From contig NZ_FZOD01000016.1 of NCBI RefSeq assembly GCF_900188345.1, positions 1-64,000 of the forward strand: 64,000 nt of DNA, written 5' to 3'. How positions within the stretch are numbered: position 1 is the stretch's first letter; the number at the start of each line of letters is the position of its first letter. This document shows, piece by piece, positions 47,467 to 57,202 of the stretch. The translations under genes and the position numbers were made by a program. The notes beneath the pieces were generated by a model. That model made no database searches, was not told where the DNA came from, and saw only the letters and a program-made list of their open reading frames with translations. The DNA comes from Streptosporangium subroseum (GTDB lineage Bacteria; Actinomycetota; Actinomycetes; Streptosporangiales; Streptosporangiaceae).

Positions 47467-50145
47467 TCAGACGCCGCTGTGCAGGCTGGAGAGGCTGGTA
47501 CACATCAGGGCGTCGACGCCGCGCGCGGCCATCGGCCGCGCGACCAGGAAGCCCTGGCCGCGGGTGCAGCCCATCTCCCGCAGCAGCTCCAGCTGCTCCG
47601 GCCGCTCGATGCCCTCGGCGACCACGATCAGACCCAGGTCGTGACCGAGCCGCACGATCGTCCGGGTCAGCAACGTGAGGGTCTCGTCGCCGCCGAGACC
47701 GGACACGAACGACGGATCAATTTTGATCATGTCCACCGGGAGCTGCCGCAGCAGGGCCAGCGAGGCGTAGCCGGTGCCGAAGTCGTCGATGGCCAGTCGT
47801 ACGCCGAGCCTGCGCAGCTCCGAAAGCCGGGTGATGGTCTCCTCGGCGTCCTCGACCAGCATCTCCTCGATGACCTCGAGGGTCAGTGCGCTGGGCGGCA
47901 GGCCGCTCTCCGTGAGCGCCGACTCCACGGTCTCCACAAAACGCGGCGCCATGATCTGCCGGGACGACAGATTGAGCGAGAGCCCGATGTCCCAGGAGGA
48001 GGTGCGCCAGGCGGCCACCTCCCGGCAGGCCTCACGCAGGATCCACTCGCTGAGCGGCACGATCAGGCCGGTGTCCTCGGCCGGGCCGAGGAACTGCTCC
48101 GGCGGCACGAACGTGCCTCCCCGCACCCAGCGGACCAACGCCTCGACCGCGGTGACGCGCGAGGTGGCCAGGTCCACCACCGGCTGGTACTCGATCGCGA
48201 ACTGGTTCTCCAGCAGCGCCCGCTGCAGGTCGGCGGCGAGCTCCAGGCGGCGCACCACGTCGGCGTGCATGTGCGCGGCGAACACCTCGACCCGGCGCCC
48301 GCCCAGCTCCTTGGCCCTGGCCATCGCCACGTCGGCGTTGCGGATCAGGTCCGCGGAGGACACGTCGTCGTCGGCGAAGGCCACTCCGACGCTCGCGGTC
48401 AGCGCGATGTCACGGTCCGCCACCCGGAACGGCTCGGACGAGACCGTACGGACCAGCCGCTCGGCCAGGTCCACCGCCGTCTGGGCGTCCACCGCCGACT
48501 CCAGCAGCACCGCGAACTCGTCACCGCCCCAGCGCGCCAGGGTGTCGTCGGCCCGCACCGTGGCGCGGAGCCTGCGAGCCGCCTGGCCGAGCAGGTAGTC
48601 GCCGCTGGCGTGGCCGACCGAGTCGTTCACCGCCGTGAAGCCGTCCAGGTCCAGGAAGACGACGACGGCGCTGCTCGCGCCGGGACGGACCAGCACCTCC
48701 CGGGTGCGTTCTTCGAAGTAGGCCCGGTTGGGCAGTCCCGTGACGCCGTCGTGGAAGGTCAGGTGGGCGACCTGGTTGCGCAGGGCCTCCTGGTCGCTGA
48801 TGTCGCGCGTGGTGATCAGCAGCAGTTCCTCGCCGCGCACATGCCGGGTGGCCACCGACTCGGTGGGCCGCCAGGTGCCGTCGGACGCCCTGACCCGGCA
48901 GGCGACCATGCAGGTGCCCGGCCCAGGGGCCGGCTCCTCGTCCAGGCTCATCGCGCGCAGCGCCACCTGGATGCCGGGCACGTCCTCGGGGTGGATGTAG
49001 TCGAAGATCTTCCCGCCGATCAGATCCTCGGGGCGGTAGCCGTACGTGGTCTCGACACCTTCGCCGATCTCCCGCACGACGCCGTCGTAGTCGCACATCA
49101 GGACCACGTCCCCGGTGCTCTCGGCGAGATCGTGCAGCTGCCGCTCTCCGAGGTCGACCAGGCGCCGCATCCGGCCGGTCTCCACCAGCATCAGGAACAG
49201 GCGCACCGCCAGGAGCCCGACGATCGACGCGGACACCGCGGCCAGGACCTGCACCGGCCCCTGCATCCTGCCCTCGATCACGCGGAAGAGCACCACGCCC
49301 GTGGCCACGACGACAAGGAGCAGCGGCACCGACGCGATCAACGAGGACGTGCTCTCGCGGACGGACAGCGTGCCCGGTTCGTCGTCGCCCTCCTCCGAGT
49401 CCGCCACCCGCGCCGTGCGGTCGCTCCACGGGACCGCCGCGAGCAGCAGGAAGGCCGCGGGGGCCAGCCACACCCAGGTGAGCGAGGGCGCGGCATCGCT
49501 CACCCTGGTCAGCGCGGTGGCCATCTCGGCGATCGTGATGGCGGCGAGCACGGCCAGCGCGGCCAGCCCCACCGGCCAGGCGGATCTCCGGATCGGCACC
49601 ACCGCTGGACCGACGACACACGTGAGGATCAGGCAGAACAGCGGCGAGGCGAAGGTGACCGCGAAGTCGCCCGCGTCGCCGGCCTCGCCGTAGACCGGGG
49701 CCAGTAGAAGCACCCAGGTGATCACGAAGACCGAGGCGGCGCACACGTAGCCGTCGGCGAGGTCACGCAGCAGCGCGTGCCCGTACGCGGGCCGGGTGGC
49801 GCAGAGGGCGGTGCCGACGGCGATCATGGCCGTGCCCACGAGAAGCATCAGGTCGGCGAAGGTCACCACGAAGGGCGTGCCGTCCGCGAGCGGCCGCACG
49901 CCGATCCCGACCAGCCAGGTGAGCGAGCCACCCGCCAGCCATCGCCAGGCCATCGCCCTGCGCCGGTCGGCCACCCTGGTCGCCGCGGTGAACAACGAGA
50001 TCGCGGCGGTCGTGGCGGCGATGAAGCCCGCCACCGCCCCGACGACCACGGCGGAAGCGCCGCTGACAAACGCGGCGACGAGCCCCACCGCACCGATGCC
50101 GGCGGCGGCGGTCAGCGGTACCCGGGGGTCACGCCAGCGGATCAA
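47467..50145 (-). CDS. membrane-bound GGDEF-EAL c-di-GMP enzyme with PAS domain
   Basis: 892 residues. About 8-9 membrane helices (residues 10-320), a PAS domain (LAESTGDVVLMCDYDGVV, about 335-450), a GGDEF domain with intact RWGGDEFAVLL near residue 537, and an EAL domain with VEALVRW near 667 and DDFGTGYASL. Intact motifs in both suggest dual synthase and phosphodiesterase capacity, or one may be regulatory. TTG start at 50145 without an obvious Shine-Dalgarno. The upstream gap (50146-50402) contains a CGATAAC palindrome. Confidence 0.93.
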   Translation of the reverse strand: MIRWRDPRVPLTAAAGIGAVGLVAAFVSGASAVVVGAVAGFIAATTAAISLFTAATRVADRRRAMAWRWLAGGSLTWLVGIGVRPLADGTPFVVTFADLMLLVGTAMIAVGTALCATRPAYGHALLRDLADGYVCAASVFVITWVLLLAPVYGEAGDAGDFAVTFASPLFCLILTCVVGPAVVPIRRSAWPVGLAALAVLAAITIAEMATALTRVSDAAPSLTWVWLAPAAFLLLAAVPWSDRTARVADSEEGDDEPGTLSVRESTSSLIASVPLLLVVVATGVVLFRVIEGRMQGPVQVLAAVSASIVGLLAVRLFLMLVETGRMRRLVDLGERQLHDLAESTGDVVLMCDYDGVVREIGEGVETTYGYRPEDLIGGKIFDYIHPEDVPGIQVALRAMSLDEEPAPGPGTCMVACRVRASDGTWRPTESVATRHVRGEELLLITTRDISDQEALRNQVAHLTFHDGVTGLPNRAYFEERTREVLVRPGASSAVVVFLDLDGFTAVNDSVGHASGDYLLGQAARRLRATVRADDTLARWGGDEFAVLLESAVDAQTAVDLAERLVRTVSSEPFRVADRDIALTASVGVAFADDDVSSADLIRNADVAMARAKELGGRRVEVFAAHMHADVVRRLELAADLQRALLENQFAIEYQPVVDLATSRVTAVEALVRWVRGGTFVPPEQFLGPAEDTGLIVPLSEWILREACREVAAWRTSSWDIGLSLNLSSRQIMAPRFVETVESALTESGLPPSALTLEVIEEMLVEDAEETITRLSELRRLGVRLAIDDFGTGYASLALLRQLPVDMIKIDPSFVSGLGGDETLTLLTRTIVRLGHDLGLIVVAEGIERPEQLELLREMGCTRGQGFLVARPMAARGVDALMCTSLSSLHSGV

Positions 50146-50329
50146 TGTCGTCTGCCCATCGGTGTCGATTCGTCTCGCTGCTGCAGCATCCCTTTATTCG
50201 CTGCGCTCGCGTTGCCGTTGCCGACGCATCATCCTCCGCGCCCGCAACGCCACATGGTCAGTGTGTGCCGTTCCGCCGGTCTGAGTGGTGACAACGCCAT
50301 AGTCGTCACCGATCTGATAACCACGCGGA

Positions 50330-50350
50330 CGATAACGATCGCAGTTATCG
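50330..50350. promoter_or_regulatory. inverted repeat upstream of GGDEF-EAL gene
   Basis: CGATAAC-N7-GTTATCG, exact 7-bp arms, about 185 bases upstream of the GGDEF-EAL start, in a 257-base gap that otherwise shows nothing recognisable. It could be an operator of that gene. Confidence 0.5.
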
Positions 50351-50402
50351 ACCGTACGCACCCCAGGTCACGAGGTAGCCACGGTCCGGATTCCTTTGCT
50401 GG

Positions 50403-51311
50403 TCAGTAGGAATCCGTGATCACATTCTTCAGCGCCTCCCCCGCGAGGTAGCGCAGGAGCTGCGAGCGGAGCAGCTTCAGCATGCGCCTTTCCGAGGCCG
50501 GACTGCTGCCCGCGACATGCGGAGTGATGAAAACTCCCGGCGCCGTCCAGAGAGGATGGCCCGAGGGCAGCGGCTCGGGATCGGTGACGTCGAGCGCGGC
50601 CAGGATCCGGCCTTTCCCCAGTTCGGCGACGAGCGCGTCGGTGTCCACGACCGTTCCCCTGGCCGCGTTCACCAGGACGGCGCCGTCCTTCATCGCCGAC
50701 AGGAAGTCCGCGTCCACGAGGCCGACGGTGGAGGGGGTGGACGGGACCAGCAACACCACCACGTCCGCCCTGGGCAGCAACTCCGGCAGCTCGTCCTGGC
50801 CGTGCACGTTCGCCCGCGCGGTCCTGGCCACCCGGACGACGTTCACCTCGAAACCGTCCAGCCGCCGTTCCAGGGCCTCGCCGATCGAGCCGTAGCCGAT
50901 GATCAGCACCGTGGAGTCGGCCAGCACGCCGGTGTGGTGGTAGGTCCACTCACCGTCCCGCTGCGCGGCGGCGAACCCCGGGAACTCCCGCAGCACGGCG
51001 ATCATGGCTCCCACCGCCCACTCCGCGGTGCCCGCGTCATGCACCCCTCGCGCGTTGCACAGCGTCACGCCCTCCGGCAGATGAGGCCGGTAGAGGTCGA
51101 CACCGGCCGTGACCGTCTGCAGCAGCCGCAGCCGGGGCATCCGGGCGAGCAGCTCCGGGAGCCGCGCCACCGGGAGCAGCGGCGGGACCCAGACCTCGAC
51201 CTCCTCCGCTCCTCGCGGTACGGCTTCCGTGCCGTCGTAGACGGCGCACTCCACATCGGGCAGATCGCTCAGCACATCGACGGCGGCTTTGGAGGGGACC
51301 CAGATCTTCAT
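50403..51311 (-). CDS. D-isomer-specific 2-hydroxyacid dehydrogenase
   Basis: 302 residues. NAD-binding VLIIGYGSIGEALERRLDGF, the active-site Arg in LVNAARGTVVDTDAL, Glu in DVTDPEPLPSGHPLW and His in ITPHVAGSSP define the family. The substrate specificity is unknown; the sequence resembles the putative phosphoglycerate dehydrogenase/hydroxypyruvate reductase group. ATG at 51311 (MKIWVPS) fits the first beta strand; an in-frame upstream ATG at 51347 is an alternative. Confidence 0.9.
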   Translation of the reverse strand: MKIWVPSKAAVDVLSDLPDVECAVYDGTEAVPRGAEEVEVWVPPLLPVARLPELLARMPRLRLLQTVTAGVDLYRPHLPEGVTLCNARGVHDAGTAEWAVGAMIAVLREFPGFAAAQRDGEWTYHHTGVLADSTVLIIGYGSIGEALERRLDGFEVNVVRVARTARANVHGQDELPELLPRADVVVLLVPSTPSTVGLVDADFLSAMKDGAVLVNAARGTVVDTDALVAELGKGRILAALDVTDPEPLPSGHPLWTAPGVFITPHVAGSSPASERRMLKLLRSQLLRYLAGEALKNVITDSY

Positions 51312-51365
51312 GCCTGCATTATCCAGCCGCGCCATCCACGAGATCATCCTGGCGCGGAGGCGGGT

Positions 51366-53507
51366 CTACTGATCGACGACGGTGTCCGCGGTGTCGCCGT
51401 CATCGGAGGCGTCCACCGCGCCGGGGATGTCTGCGGTGTCGGCGGTGTCGGCGGGGGTGGTGGCGGCGGGCACGCACTTCAGGTCCGTCTCCGGACGGTA
51501 GACCGTGGTCTCCTTGACCCGCTTGATCTCCTTGCCACCCTGCGCGAAGACGCGCCAGACGTCGATCGTGAAGCCCGGCTGACCGACCATGGCGATGCAG
51601 CTGGGGCTGCTGTCGGTCTCGCTCTTGAACGGGGTGATGTTGTAGCGCTCGGAGGGGACCGACGTGATGTCGTAGCGCTTGGTGCTCCAGAAGGCGACCG
51701 TGACCGAACTGCTTGAGAAGGAGGTCTTCACCAGCACGCCGTACTTGGAGTCGTTCTTCCAGCGGAAGTCGGGCTCGGGCCAGGAGACCGTGGACTCGCG
51801 GCCGGCCGGGTAGCGGGAGATGTAGAACTCGTGCGCCACGTGCTGGACGTCCTCGAAACCACCGAAGTAGACGGCGTTGTACATGGTGGTGACGAACTGG
51901 GAGATGCCGCCGCCGACCGAGTCGATCAGCCGGCCGCCCTGGATCATCGGGGCCGGGACGAAGCCGCGGGCCGTGTCGCGCTGGCCGATGACGCCGTTGA
52001 GCGAGAAGGTCTCGCCGGGCTTGACCAGGTAGCCGTCGAGGAGCTTGGCGATCGTCTGGATGTTGGTCACCCGGGGAAGGCAGCAGTCGTACGGCGTGGT
52101 GAACTCGCTGACCTTCTCCTTGATGCCGAGCCCGCGGGCCTCGGCCTCGGAGATCCGCGGCTGGACGGTCGCGAGGGTGACCGGGATGGTCCGGCTGCCG
52201 CCCTGGGTGACCATCTCGGCCACGTCGCCCGCGAGCTTCTTGTCGTCGATGCCCTTGCCCTTGTGCCCGGGAATCAGCTTGGGCTTTCCGGCGACGATCT
52301 GGAAGGTGGGTTCGCGGGGGGCCAGGGACGGGTCGACGAGGTTCTTCTCCACGGTCGCGATGGCGCTTCTGGCGTCGAACGACGGGCTCATGCCACCGGA
52401 GTCGTCAGGCTCGAAGGACAGGTGCGCGGCGAGGGTCTCGACCGGCAACCGGGCCTGCTTGCCCGCGTATGTCAGGGTGACGGGACCGGACAGGGCCTTG
52501 TCCGCGTCGGCCGCGGCCTTCTTGACCACATCCGCCGTGACCTTGGGCTTGATCACCGAAACCGGCAGCCGGACCTCGGCCTCGGGGCCGAGGAACGCCT
52601 TCCTGATGGCGCCGCCGGCGGCCTCCTGCTCCAGGATGCGGCCGTCCTGGGGCGTCACGACGACCGGCTTGACGCCTTCGAACGTCACCTTGCCCTCGCG
52701 GACCTTGACATCGATCTTCTTGGCCAGGGACTTGACCGCGCTCTCCAGAAGATCGGAGTCGACCGAGATCTGAGGCTCCAGCAGGAGGGTGCCGGTGAGC
52801 GCCCGCCAGACCTCCATGGGTGAGGGGAAGTCACTGGGCGCCTGGTCGATGGTGGCGACGACGTCGAACTCCAGCCCGGCCTTGTCGGGGTCGATGTCGT
52901 ATTTCTTGCCCGCGGCCAGAAGCGTCATCTCGCGGGAGGCCTTGTCCGCCAGCTGCGCCCTGAGCTTGTCGGCCGCCTCCGTCGCGGTCAGCCCGCCGAT
53001 GTCGATGTTCTGGACCCGGGTGCCGGGGAGCATCTTGCCCGACATGACGACCGCGGGGATCGCGTAGGCGAGGCCCGCGAGCAGCAGGACGGTCACGACG
53101 ACGAGGACGAGCGTCCGGCTCCGGCGGCGGCGCGGAAGCGGCTCCTCGTAGCGGAGGGGTTCGAGTTGCGGGGAGCCGCCGCCACCGCCGGGCATGAGCC
53201 CGGGCTCGTCACGGAGGGAGCGCTGCGGAAGGGCGCGCTCAGGCGGGGCGGGCATCTGCCAGGGCTGCGACGGCTGGGCCGCGGGCGGCAGCCCGGGCGA
53301 TCCCCCCGCGGGGCCGGCGGGCCCGGCGGGAGAGCCGAAACCCGAGGAGCCGAAGATGTCGGGTGAGACGCCCGGAGGAAGTCGCGATCCTCCCTGGGGT
53401 TTCACACCGCTGGGGCCGCGAGCGCCCGGTGGGACGGGACGTGAGGGCTTGGGTATCGCCTCGAAGGGATCCGTCGGCGGGTCGATCGACGCTCCGGCGT
53501 TCCGCAC
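51366..53507 (-). CDS. VanW family membrane protein with peptidoglycan-binding domains
   Basis: 713 residues. A cytosolic, disordered, Pro/Gly-rich N-terminus of about 130 residues precedes one transmembrane helix (TLVLVVVTVLLLAGLAYAIP) and about 200 residues of repeats (IGGLTATEAADKLRAQLADK type, PG-binding_4). The VanW domain follows (PYDCCLPRVTNIQTIAKLLD, GETFSLNGVIGQRDTARGF, GGGISQFVTTMYNAVYFGG). It belongs to the YoaR/VanW envelope group of unknown function. GTG start with GGAGG upstream; the 3' end is acidic. Confidence 0.9.
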   Translation of the reverse strand: MRNAGASIDPPTDPFEAIPKPSRPVPPGARGPSGVKPQGGSRLPPGVSPDIFGSSGFGSPAGPAGPAGGSPGLPPAAQPSQPWQMPAPPERALPQRSLRDEPGLMPGGGGGSPQLEPLRYEEPLPRRRRSRTLVLVVVTVLLLAGLAYAIPAVVMSGKMLPGTRVQNIDIGGLTATEAADKLRAQLADKASREMTLLAAGKKYDIDPDKAGLEFDVVATIDQAPSDFPSPMEVWRALTGTLLLEPQISVDSDLLESAVKSLAKKIDVKVREGKVTFEGVKPVVVTPQDGRILEQEAAGGAIRKAFLGPEAEVRLPVSVIKPKVTADVVKKAAADADKALSGPVTLTYAGKQARLPVETLAAHLSFEPDDSGGMSPSFDARSAIATVEKNLVDPSLAPREPTFQIVAGKPKLIPGHKGKGIDDKKLAGDVAEMVTQGGSRTIPVTLATVQPRISEAEARGLGIKEKVSEFTTPYDCCLPRVTNIQTIAKLLDGYLVKPGETFSLNGVIGQRDTARGFVPAPMIQGGRLIDSVGGGISQFVTTMYNAVYFGGFEDVQHVAHEFYISRYPAGRESTVSWPEPDFRWKNDSKYGVLVKTSFSSSSVTVAFWSTKRYDITSVPSERYNITPFKSETDSSPSCIAMVGQPGFTIDVWRVFAQGGKEIKRVKETTVYRPETDLKCVPAATTPADTADTADIPGAVDASDDGDTADTVVDQ

Positions 53508-53716
53508 GGCCTCCGTCTCCTCCTACTTCGCAGCTTTTATCTCTGGCAACCCTAAACCACAACCGTCAGACAACGTCCGCAAAGCAATAACAATTGACTG
53601 CCTCCCCCGACTGGAACCGGGTGATCCCGGTAACCGAATCGTGGTGTCGCTCCCGGCGGCCGGCCCCCGGCACGCGAGGCCGCACGAACAGCACGGTCGC
53701 CACCCGAGGTTCGCGA

Positions 53717-54388
53717 TCATCCCGTCCAACGGTAGCGGTGTTCGGGCCGTCCGGCGGTACCGTAACGCGGCCGGAGCTCCGCCTGTCCCACCGCGCACAG
53801 GTGTTCCAGGTAGCGGCGGGCGCTGACCCGGGAGAGGCCGGTGAGCACGGCGGCCTCGGCCGCCGACAGATCCGTGCCGCTCGCCTTGAGCGCGTCGGCG
53901 ACCAGGGCGCACGTGGGGGCGGACAACCCCTTGGGCAGCGGCGGCGGCCCTCCCTTGGCCAGGCCGAACAGGCTGTCGACCTCGTCCTGGCGGGCCTCGG
54001 AACCGATCCTGGCGAGCCGCCTGCGGGTCTCGGCGTACTGTTCGAGACGTTCGGTGAGGGCCCGCGCCGTGAACGGCTTGATCAGGTAGTTCACCGCACC
54101 GCCGCGCATGGCCGCCCGGACCGTGGTCACGTCGCGCGCGGCAGTGATCATCAGGACGTCGACCGGGTGGGAGGCGCCTCGGAGCGCCGTGAGCACGTCG
54201 AGTCCGGACATGTCGGGCAGGTAGATGTCGAGCAACACCAGGTCGGGGCCGTGCACGGCCACCCCCGAGATCGCCGCGCCTCCGGTGTGCACGGCGTCGA
54301 CCACCGTGAATCCGGGCACCCGCGCCACGTAGCCGCTGTGAATTCTGGCCACCATGAAGTCGTCGTCCACCACCAGCACGCGAATCAC
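53717..54388 (-). CDS. CitB/DctR-type response regulator
   Basis: 223 residues. The receiver has DDD at residues 8-10, phosphoacceptor D54 in DLVLLDIYLPD and the conserved Lys in YLIKPF. A C-terminal HTH (LSAAEAAVLTGLSRVSARRYLEHLCAVG) is like CitB/DpiA. GTG at 54388 overlaps the kinase stop (GTGA), so it is co-translated with the kinase. It should activate the tct genes in the presence of citrate or a related acid (inference). Confidence 0.92.
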   Translation of the reverse strand: MIRVLVVDDDFMVARIHSGYVARVPGFTVVDAVHTGGAAISGVAVHGPDLVLLDIYLPDMSGLDVLTALRGASHPVDVLMITAARDVTTVRAAMRGGAVNYLIKPFTARALTERLEQYAETRRRLARIGSEARQDEVDSLFGLAKGGPPPLPKGLSAPTCALVADALKASGTDLSAAEAAVLTGLSRVSARRYLEHLCAVGQAELRPRYGTAGRPEHRYRWTG

Positions 54389-56067
54389 TCCGGCGTCCCC
54401 AGCCTCGTGGCCTCGCCCTGCCCGGCCACTCCCGCGGTCTCGCCGCCTCCGGTGTCCCGGGCGCTCCGGACAGGTTCGCCGGCCGCCGTGCCCTCACCCG
54501 TGGGCAGCAGGGCGGTGAAGACGGCGCCGCCCGCGTTGTGCATCCGCACCCAGCCACCGCGGCGCGCGCAGGCCTGGCGGGTCAGGGCCAGGCCGAGGCC
54601 ACGCGGTCCCGCGTGGGCGACCTTGGTGGTGAACCCCTCGCGGAACACCTCGCCGGCCAGGTCGGGGGTGATCCCGGGACCCGAGTCGCCGACCCTGACG
54701 TGCAGGCCGTCCGTCTCGGTGCGGACCGAGACCTCCACCGTGCCCCCGGTCTCCTGAAGCGCGTCCAGGGCGTTGGCGACCAGGTTGCCGACGACCAGGA
54801 CCGCGTCGTGCGGGTCGCCGAGCATGCCCTCCTCCACCCGGGAGTCATCGGAGAGCACCAGGGACGCGCCCCGCTCGGCCGCCTCCGCGGACTTGGCCAG
54901 CAGCAGCGCGGCCAGCGTGGGGTCGGCGACCTTCTCCCTGATGCCGGACGCGTGCCGGCTGTAGGCCTCGGTGGTCTGGGTGATGTAGCTGACCGCCGTC
55001 TCGTGCTCGCCGAGCTCCAGCAGGCCGACCACGGTGTGCATCCGGTTGGCGAACTCGTGGGCCTGGGCGCGCAGCGCGCCGGTCGTGGTGCTGGCCTGGT
55101 CGAGCTCGCGCGCCAGCCGTACCAGCTCGGTCCGGTCGCGCAGGGTGACCACCCAGCCGCTCTGCTGCTCGCGGACCGCCACCGGGGTGCGGTTGAGCAC
55201 CAGCACCCGGTCGCGGTGGAGCACCACCCGGTCGTCACCGGAGTCCACGCCGTCCAGCACGTCGCGCATCCGGTCGGACAGGGGCATCTCCCGCAGGCCC
55301 CGTCCGACATCGTGCTGGGAGAGGCCGAGCAGGTCGCGGGCCGCGTCGTTGATCAGCGTCACCCTGCTCTGGAGGTCCAGGGCGAGCACCCCCTCCTTGA
55401 CACCGTGCAGCACGCCCTCGCGCTGTTCGAGCAGGGCCGCGATCTCCCTCGGCTCCAGGCCGAAGGTCTGGCGGCGGACCCGCCGGGCGATCAGCGCGGT
55501 GGCGCCGGATCCGGCGAGGAGTACGGCGAGCACGGTCCACAGCAGCGGCGGCAGCGCCTCGCCGAGCTGGTCGGCGACCGTTCCCTCCAGGACGCCGACC
55601 GAGGTCAGGCCGATGATCTTCCCGGAGGCGTCGAAGATGGGGGCCTTGCCGCGCACCGAACGGCCGAGGGTGCCGGTCTGGATGCCGGTCCAGGGGCGGC
55701 CGCTCACCAGTATCTCCGAGCCGTCGGTGGAGAGCTTCTTGCCTATCAGGGCCGTGTTGGGATGCGCGTAGCGGATCTGCTCGCGGTTGGCGATCACCAC
55801 GTAGTCGGCGCCGGTGGCCGCCTGGACCCCCGCCGCGATCGGTTGCAGGCTGAGCTCGGGCCTGGCCTGGCCAAAGGCCTCACGCACCTGGGGCAGCCCG
55901 GCCACGGACTCGGCGATCGCCAGTGCTCGCTGCTGGTACTGCTGGTCGAGCTGGTCGCGGGTGTGCTCCACCCAGACGCCTGCCGTACCACCGACCGCAA
56001 GAAACACGATCACCATCTGCAGAAAGAACAGCTGGGTGCCAAGCGAGGCGTTGAGTAGGCGTCGCAC
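54385..56067 (-). CDS. CitA/DcuS-type sensor histidine kinase
   Basis: 560 residues. A first membrane helix (LFFLQMVIVFLAVGGTAGVWV) is followed by an extracytoplasmic PAS-like sensor (about 35-170), a second helix, a cytoplasmic PAS domain (about 215-310), and a kinase whose H box AHEFANRMHTVVG has the phospho-His near residue 336. LVANALDALQ, GDSGPGI and GLGLAL form the ATP site. This is the CitA/DcuS architecture for dicarboxylate or citrate sensing. GTG with GGGAG 8 bases upstream. It is divergent from tctCBA. Confidence 0.93.
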   Translation of the reverse strand: MRRLLNASLGTQLFFLQMVIVFLAVGGTAGVWVEHTRDQLDQQYQQRALAIAESVAGLPQVREAFGQARPELSLQPIAAGVQAATGADYVVIANREQIRYAHPNTALIGKKLSTDGSEILVSGRPWTGIQTGTLGRSVRGKAPIFDASGKIIGLTSVGVLEGTVADQLGEALPPLLWTVLAVLLAGSGATALIARRVRRQTFGLEPREIAALLEQREGVLHGVKEGVLALDLQSRVTLINDAARDLLGLSQHDVGRGLREMPLSDRMRDVLDGVDSGDDRVVLHRDRVLVLNRTPVAVREQQSGWVVTLRDRTELVRLARELDQASTTTGALRAQAHEFANRMHTVVGLLELGEHETAVSYITQTTEAYSRHASGIREKVADPTLAALLLAKSAEAAERGASLVLSDDSRVEEGMLGDPHDAVLVVGNLVANALDALQETGGTVEVSVRTETDGLHVRVGDSGPGITPDLAGEVFREGFTTKVAHAGPRGLGLALTRQACARRGGWVRMHNAGGAVFTALLPTGEGTAAGEPVRSARDTGGGETAGVAGQGEATRLGTPE

Positions 56068-56239
56068 GAGTCGGCTCCCTGGTCAGGGGACCTTATGAAA
56101 GCAGCCCGAGATAACAACGGGGTCGCGGCGGCCATGACCAATACGACCGATACGACGGCAAGCACGCAAAGCATCGACACCGTGATCGCTTAGCCTCAGC
56201 ATCCTCACCACGCTTTCTTTATGTTGTTGGGAGTTAACG
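56068..56239. promoter_or_regulatory. divergent promoter region citAB-type genes / tctCBA
   Basis: 172 bases, AT-richer at 56205-56232. GGGAG is 7 bases before the tctC ATG. The binding site of the response regulator is expected here, but I see no clear repeat. Confidence 0.4.
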
Positions 56240-57202
56240 ATGCGTCTTCGGAGACTGGCGGCCCTCGCTGCCCTGTCCCTCGCCCTCACCGCGTGCGGCT
56301 CGGGTGGGGGATCCGACGCGAACGCGCTGAGGATCATGGCTCCGGCCGCGCCGGGAGGCGGCTGGGACCAGACCTCCCGCATCGCCGAGCAGGCCTTCAG
56401 GTCGGTCGACCAGTCGCGCAAGGTCGAGGTCTACAACGTGCCCGGCGCGGGCGGCAGCATCGGCCTGGCCCAGCTCGCGGGTGAGAAGGGCAACGGCGAC
56501 CTGCTGATGACCATGGGCCTGGTCATGGTCGGAGCGCTGGAGCAGAACAAGTCGAAGGTCACCCTGGCCGACACCACTCCCATCGCGAAGCTCACCGAGG
56601 AGTACGAGATCGTCGTGGTTCCGGCGGACTCGCCGTACGCGACGCTGGCCGACCTGGTGACGGCGTGGAAGGCCGACCCGGCGAAGATCGCCATCGCGGG
56701 CGGCTCCGCCGGGGGCACCGACCACATCGTGGCGGGCCTGATGGCCAAGGCCGGTGGCATCGACCCCAAGTCGGTCAACTACATCGCCCACTCCGGCGGC
56801 GGTGAGGCGCTCAACGCCCTGCTGGGCAACAAGGTGGCGATGGGGATCTCCGGCATCGGGGAGTTCGCCGAGCACGTGAAGTCCGGCAAGCTGCGCGCCC
56901 TCGGCGTGAGCTCGCCGGCCCGCCTCGGCAACGTGGACGCCCCCACGCTGAAGGAGGCCGGCCTGGACGTCGAGCTCGCCAACTGGCGGGGCTTCGTCGC
57001 GCCCGGCGGCCTGGACGACGGGGCCAAGAAGAACCTGACCGACCTGGTCACCAAGATGCACGACTCGCAGGCGTGGAAGGACGCGGTGACCAAGAACGGC
57101 TGGGCCGACGTCTTCCAGACCGGCCAGCCGTTCGCCGACTTCCTCACGGCCGAGCAGACCAAGATCAAGGCTGTCATCGCGGAAATGGGTCTCGTCTCCT
57201 GA
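56240..57202 (+). CDS. tctC: tripartite tricarboxylate transporter substrate-binding protein TctC
   Basis: 320 residues. The lipoprotein signal ends ALTACGSG. The Bug/TctC fold is clear: RIMAPAAPGGGWDQTSRIAEQ, VEVYNVPGAGGSIGLAQLAGE, and later GGSAGGTDHIVAGLMAKAGG and VNYIAHSGGGEALNALLGNK. It binds tricarboxylates or other acids at the cell surface and delivers them to TctAB. The stop overlaps the tctB ATG. Confidence 0.94.
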   Translation: MRLRRLAALAALSLALTACGSGGGSDANALRIMAPAAPGGGWDQTSRIAEQAFRSVDQSRKVEVYNVPGAGGSIGLAQLAGEKGNGDLLMTMGLVMVGALEQNKSKVTLADTTPIAKLTEEYEIVVVPADSPYATLADLVTAWKADPAKIAIAGGSAGGTDHIVAGLMAKAGGIDPKSVNYIAHSGGGEALNALLGNKVAMGISGIGEFAEHVKSGKLRALGVSSPARLGNVDAPTLKEAGLDVELANWRGFVAPGGLDDGAKKNLTDLVTKMHDSQAWKDAVTKNGWADVFQTGQPFADFLTAEQTKIKAVIAEMGLVS

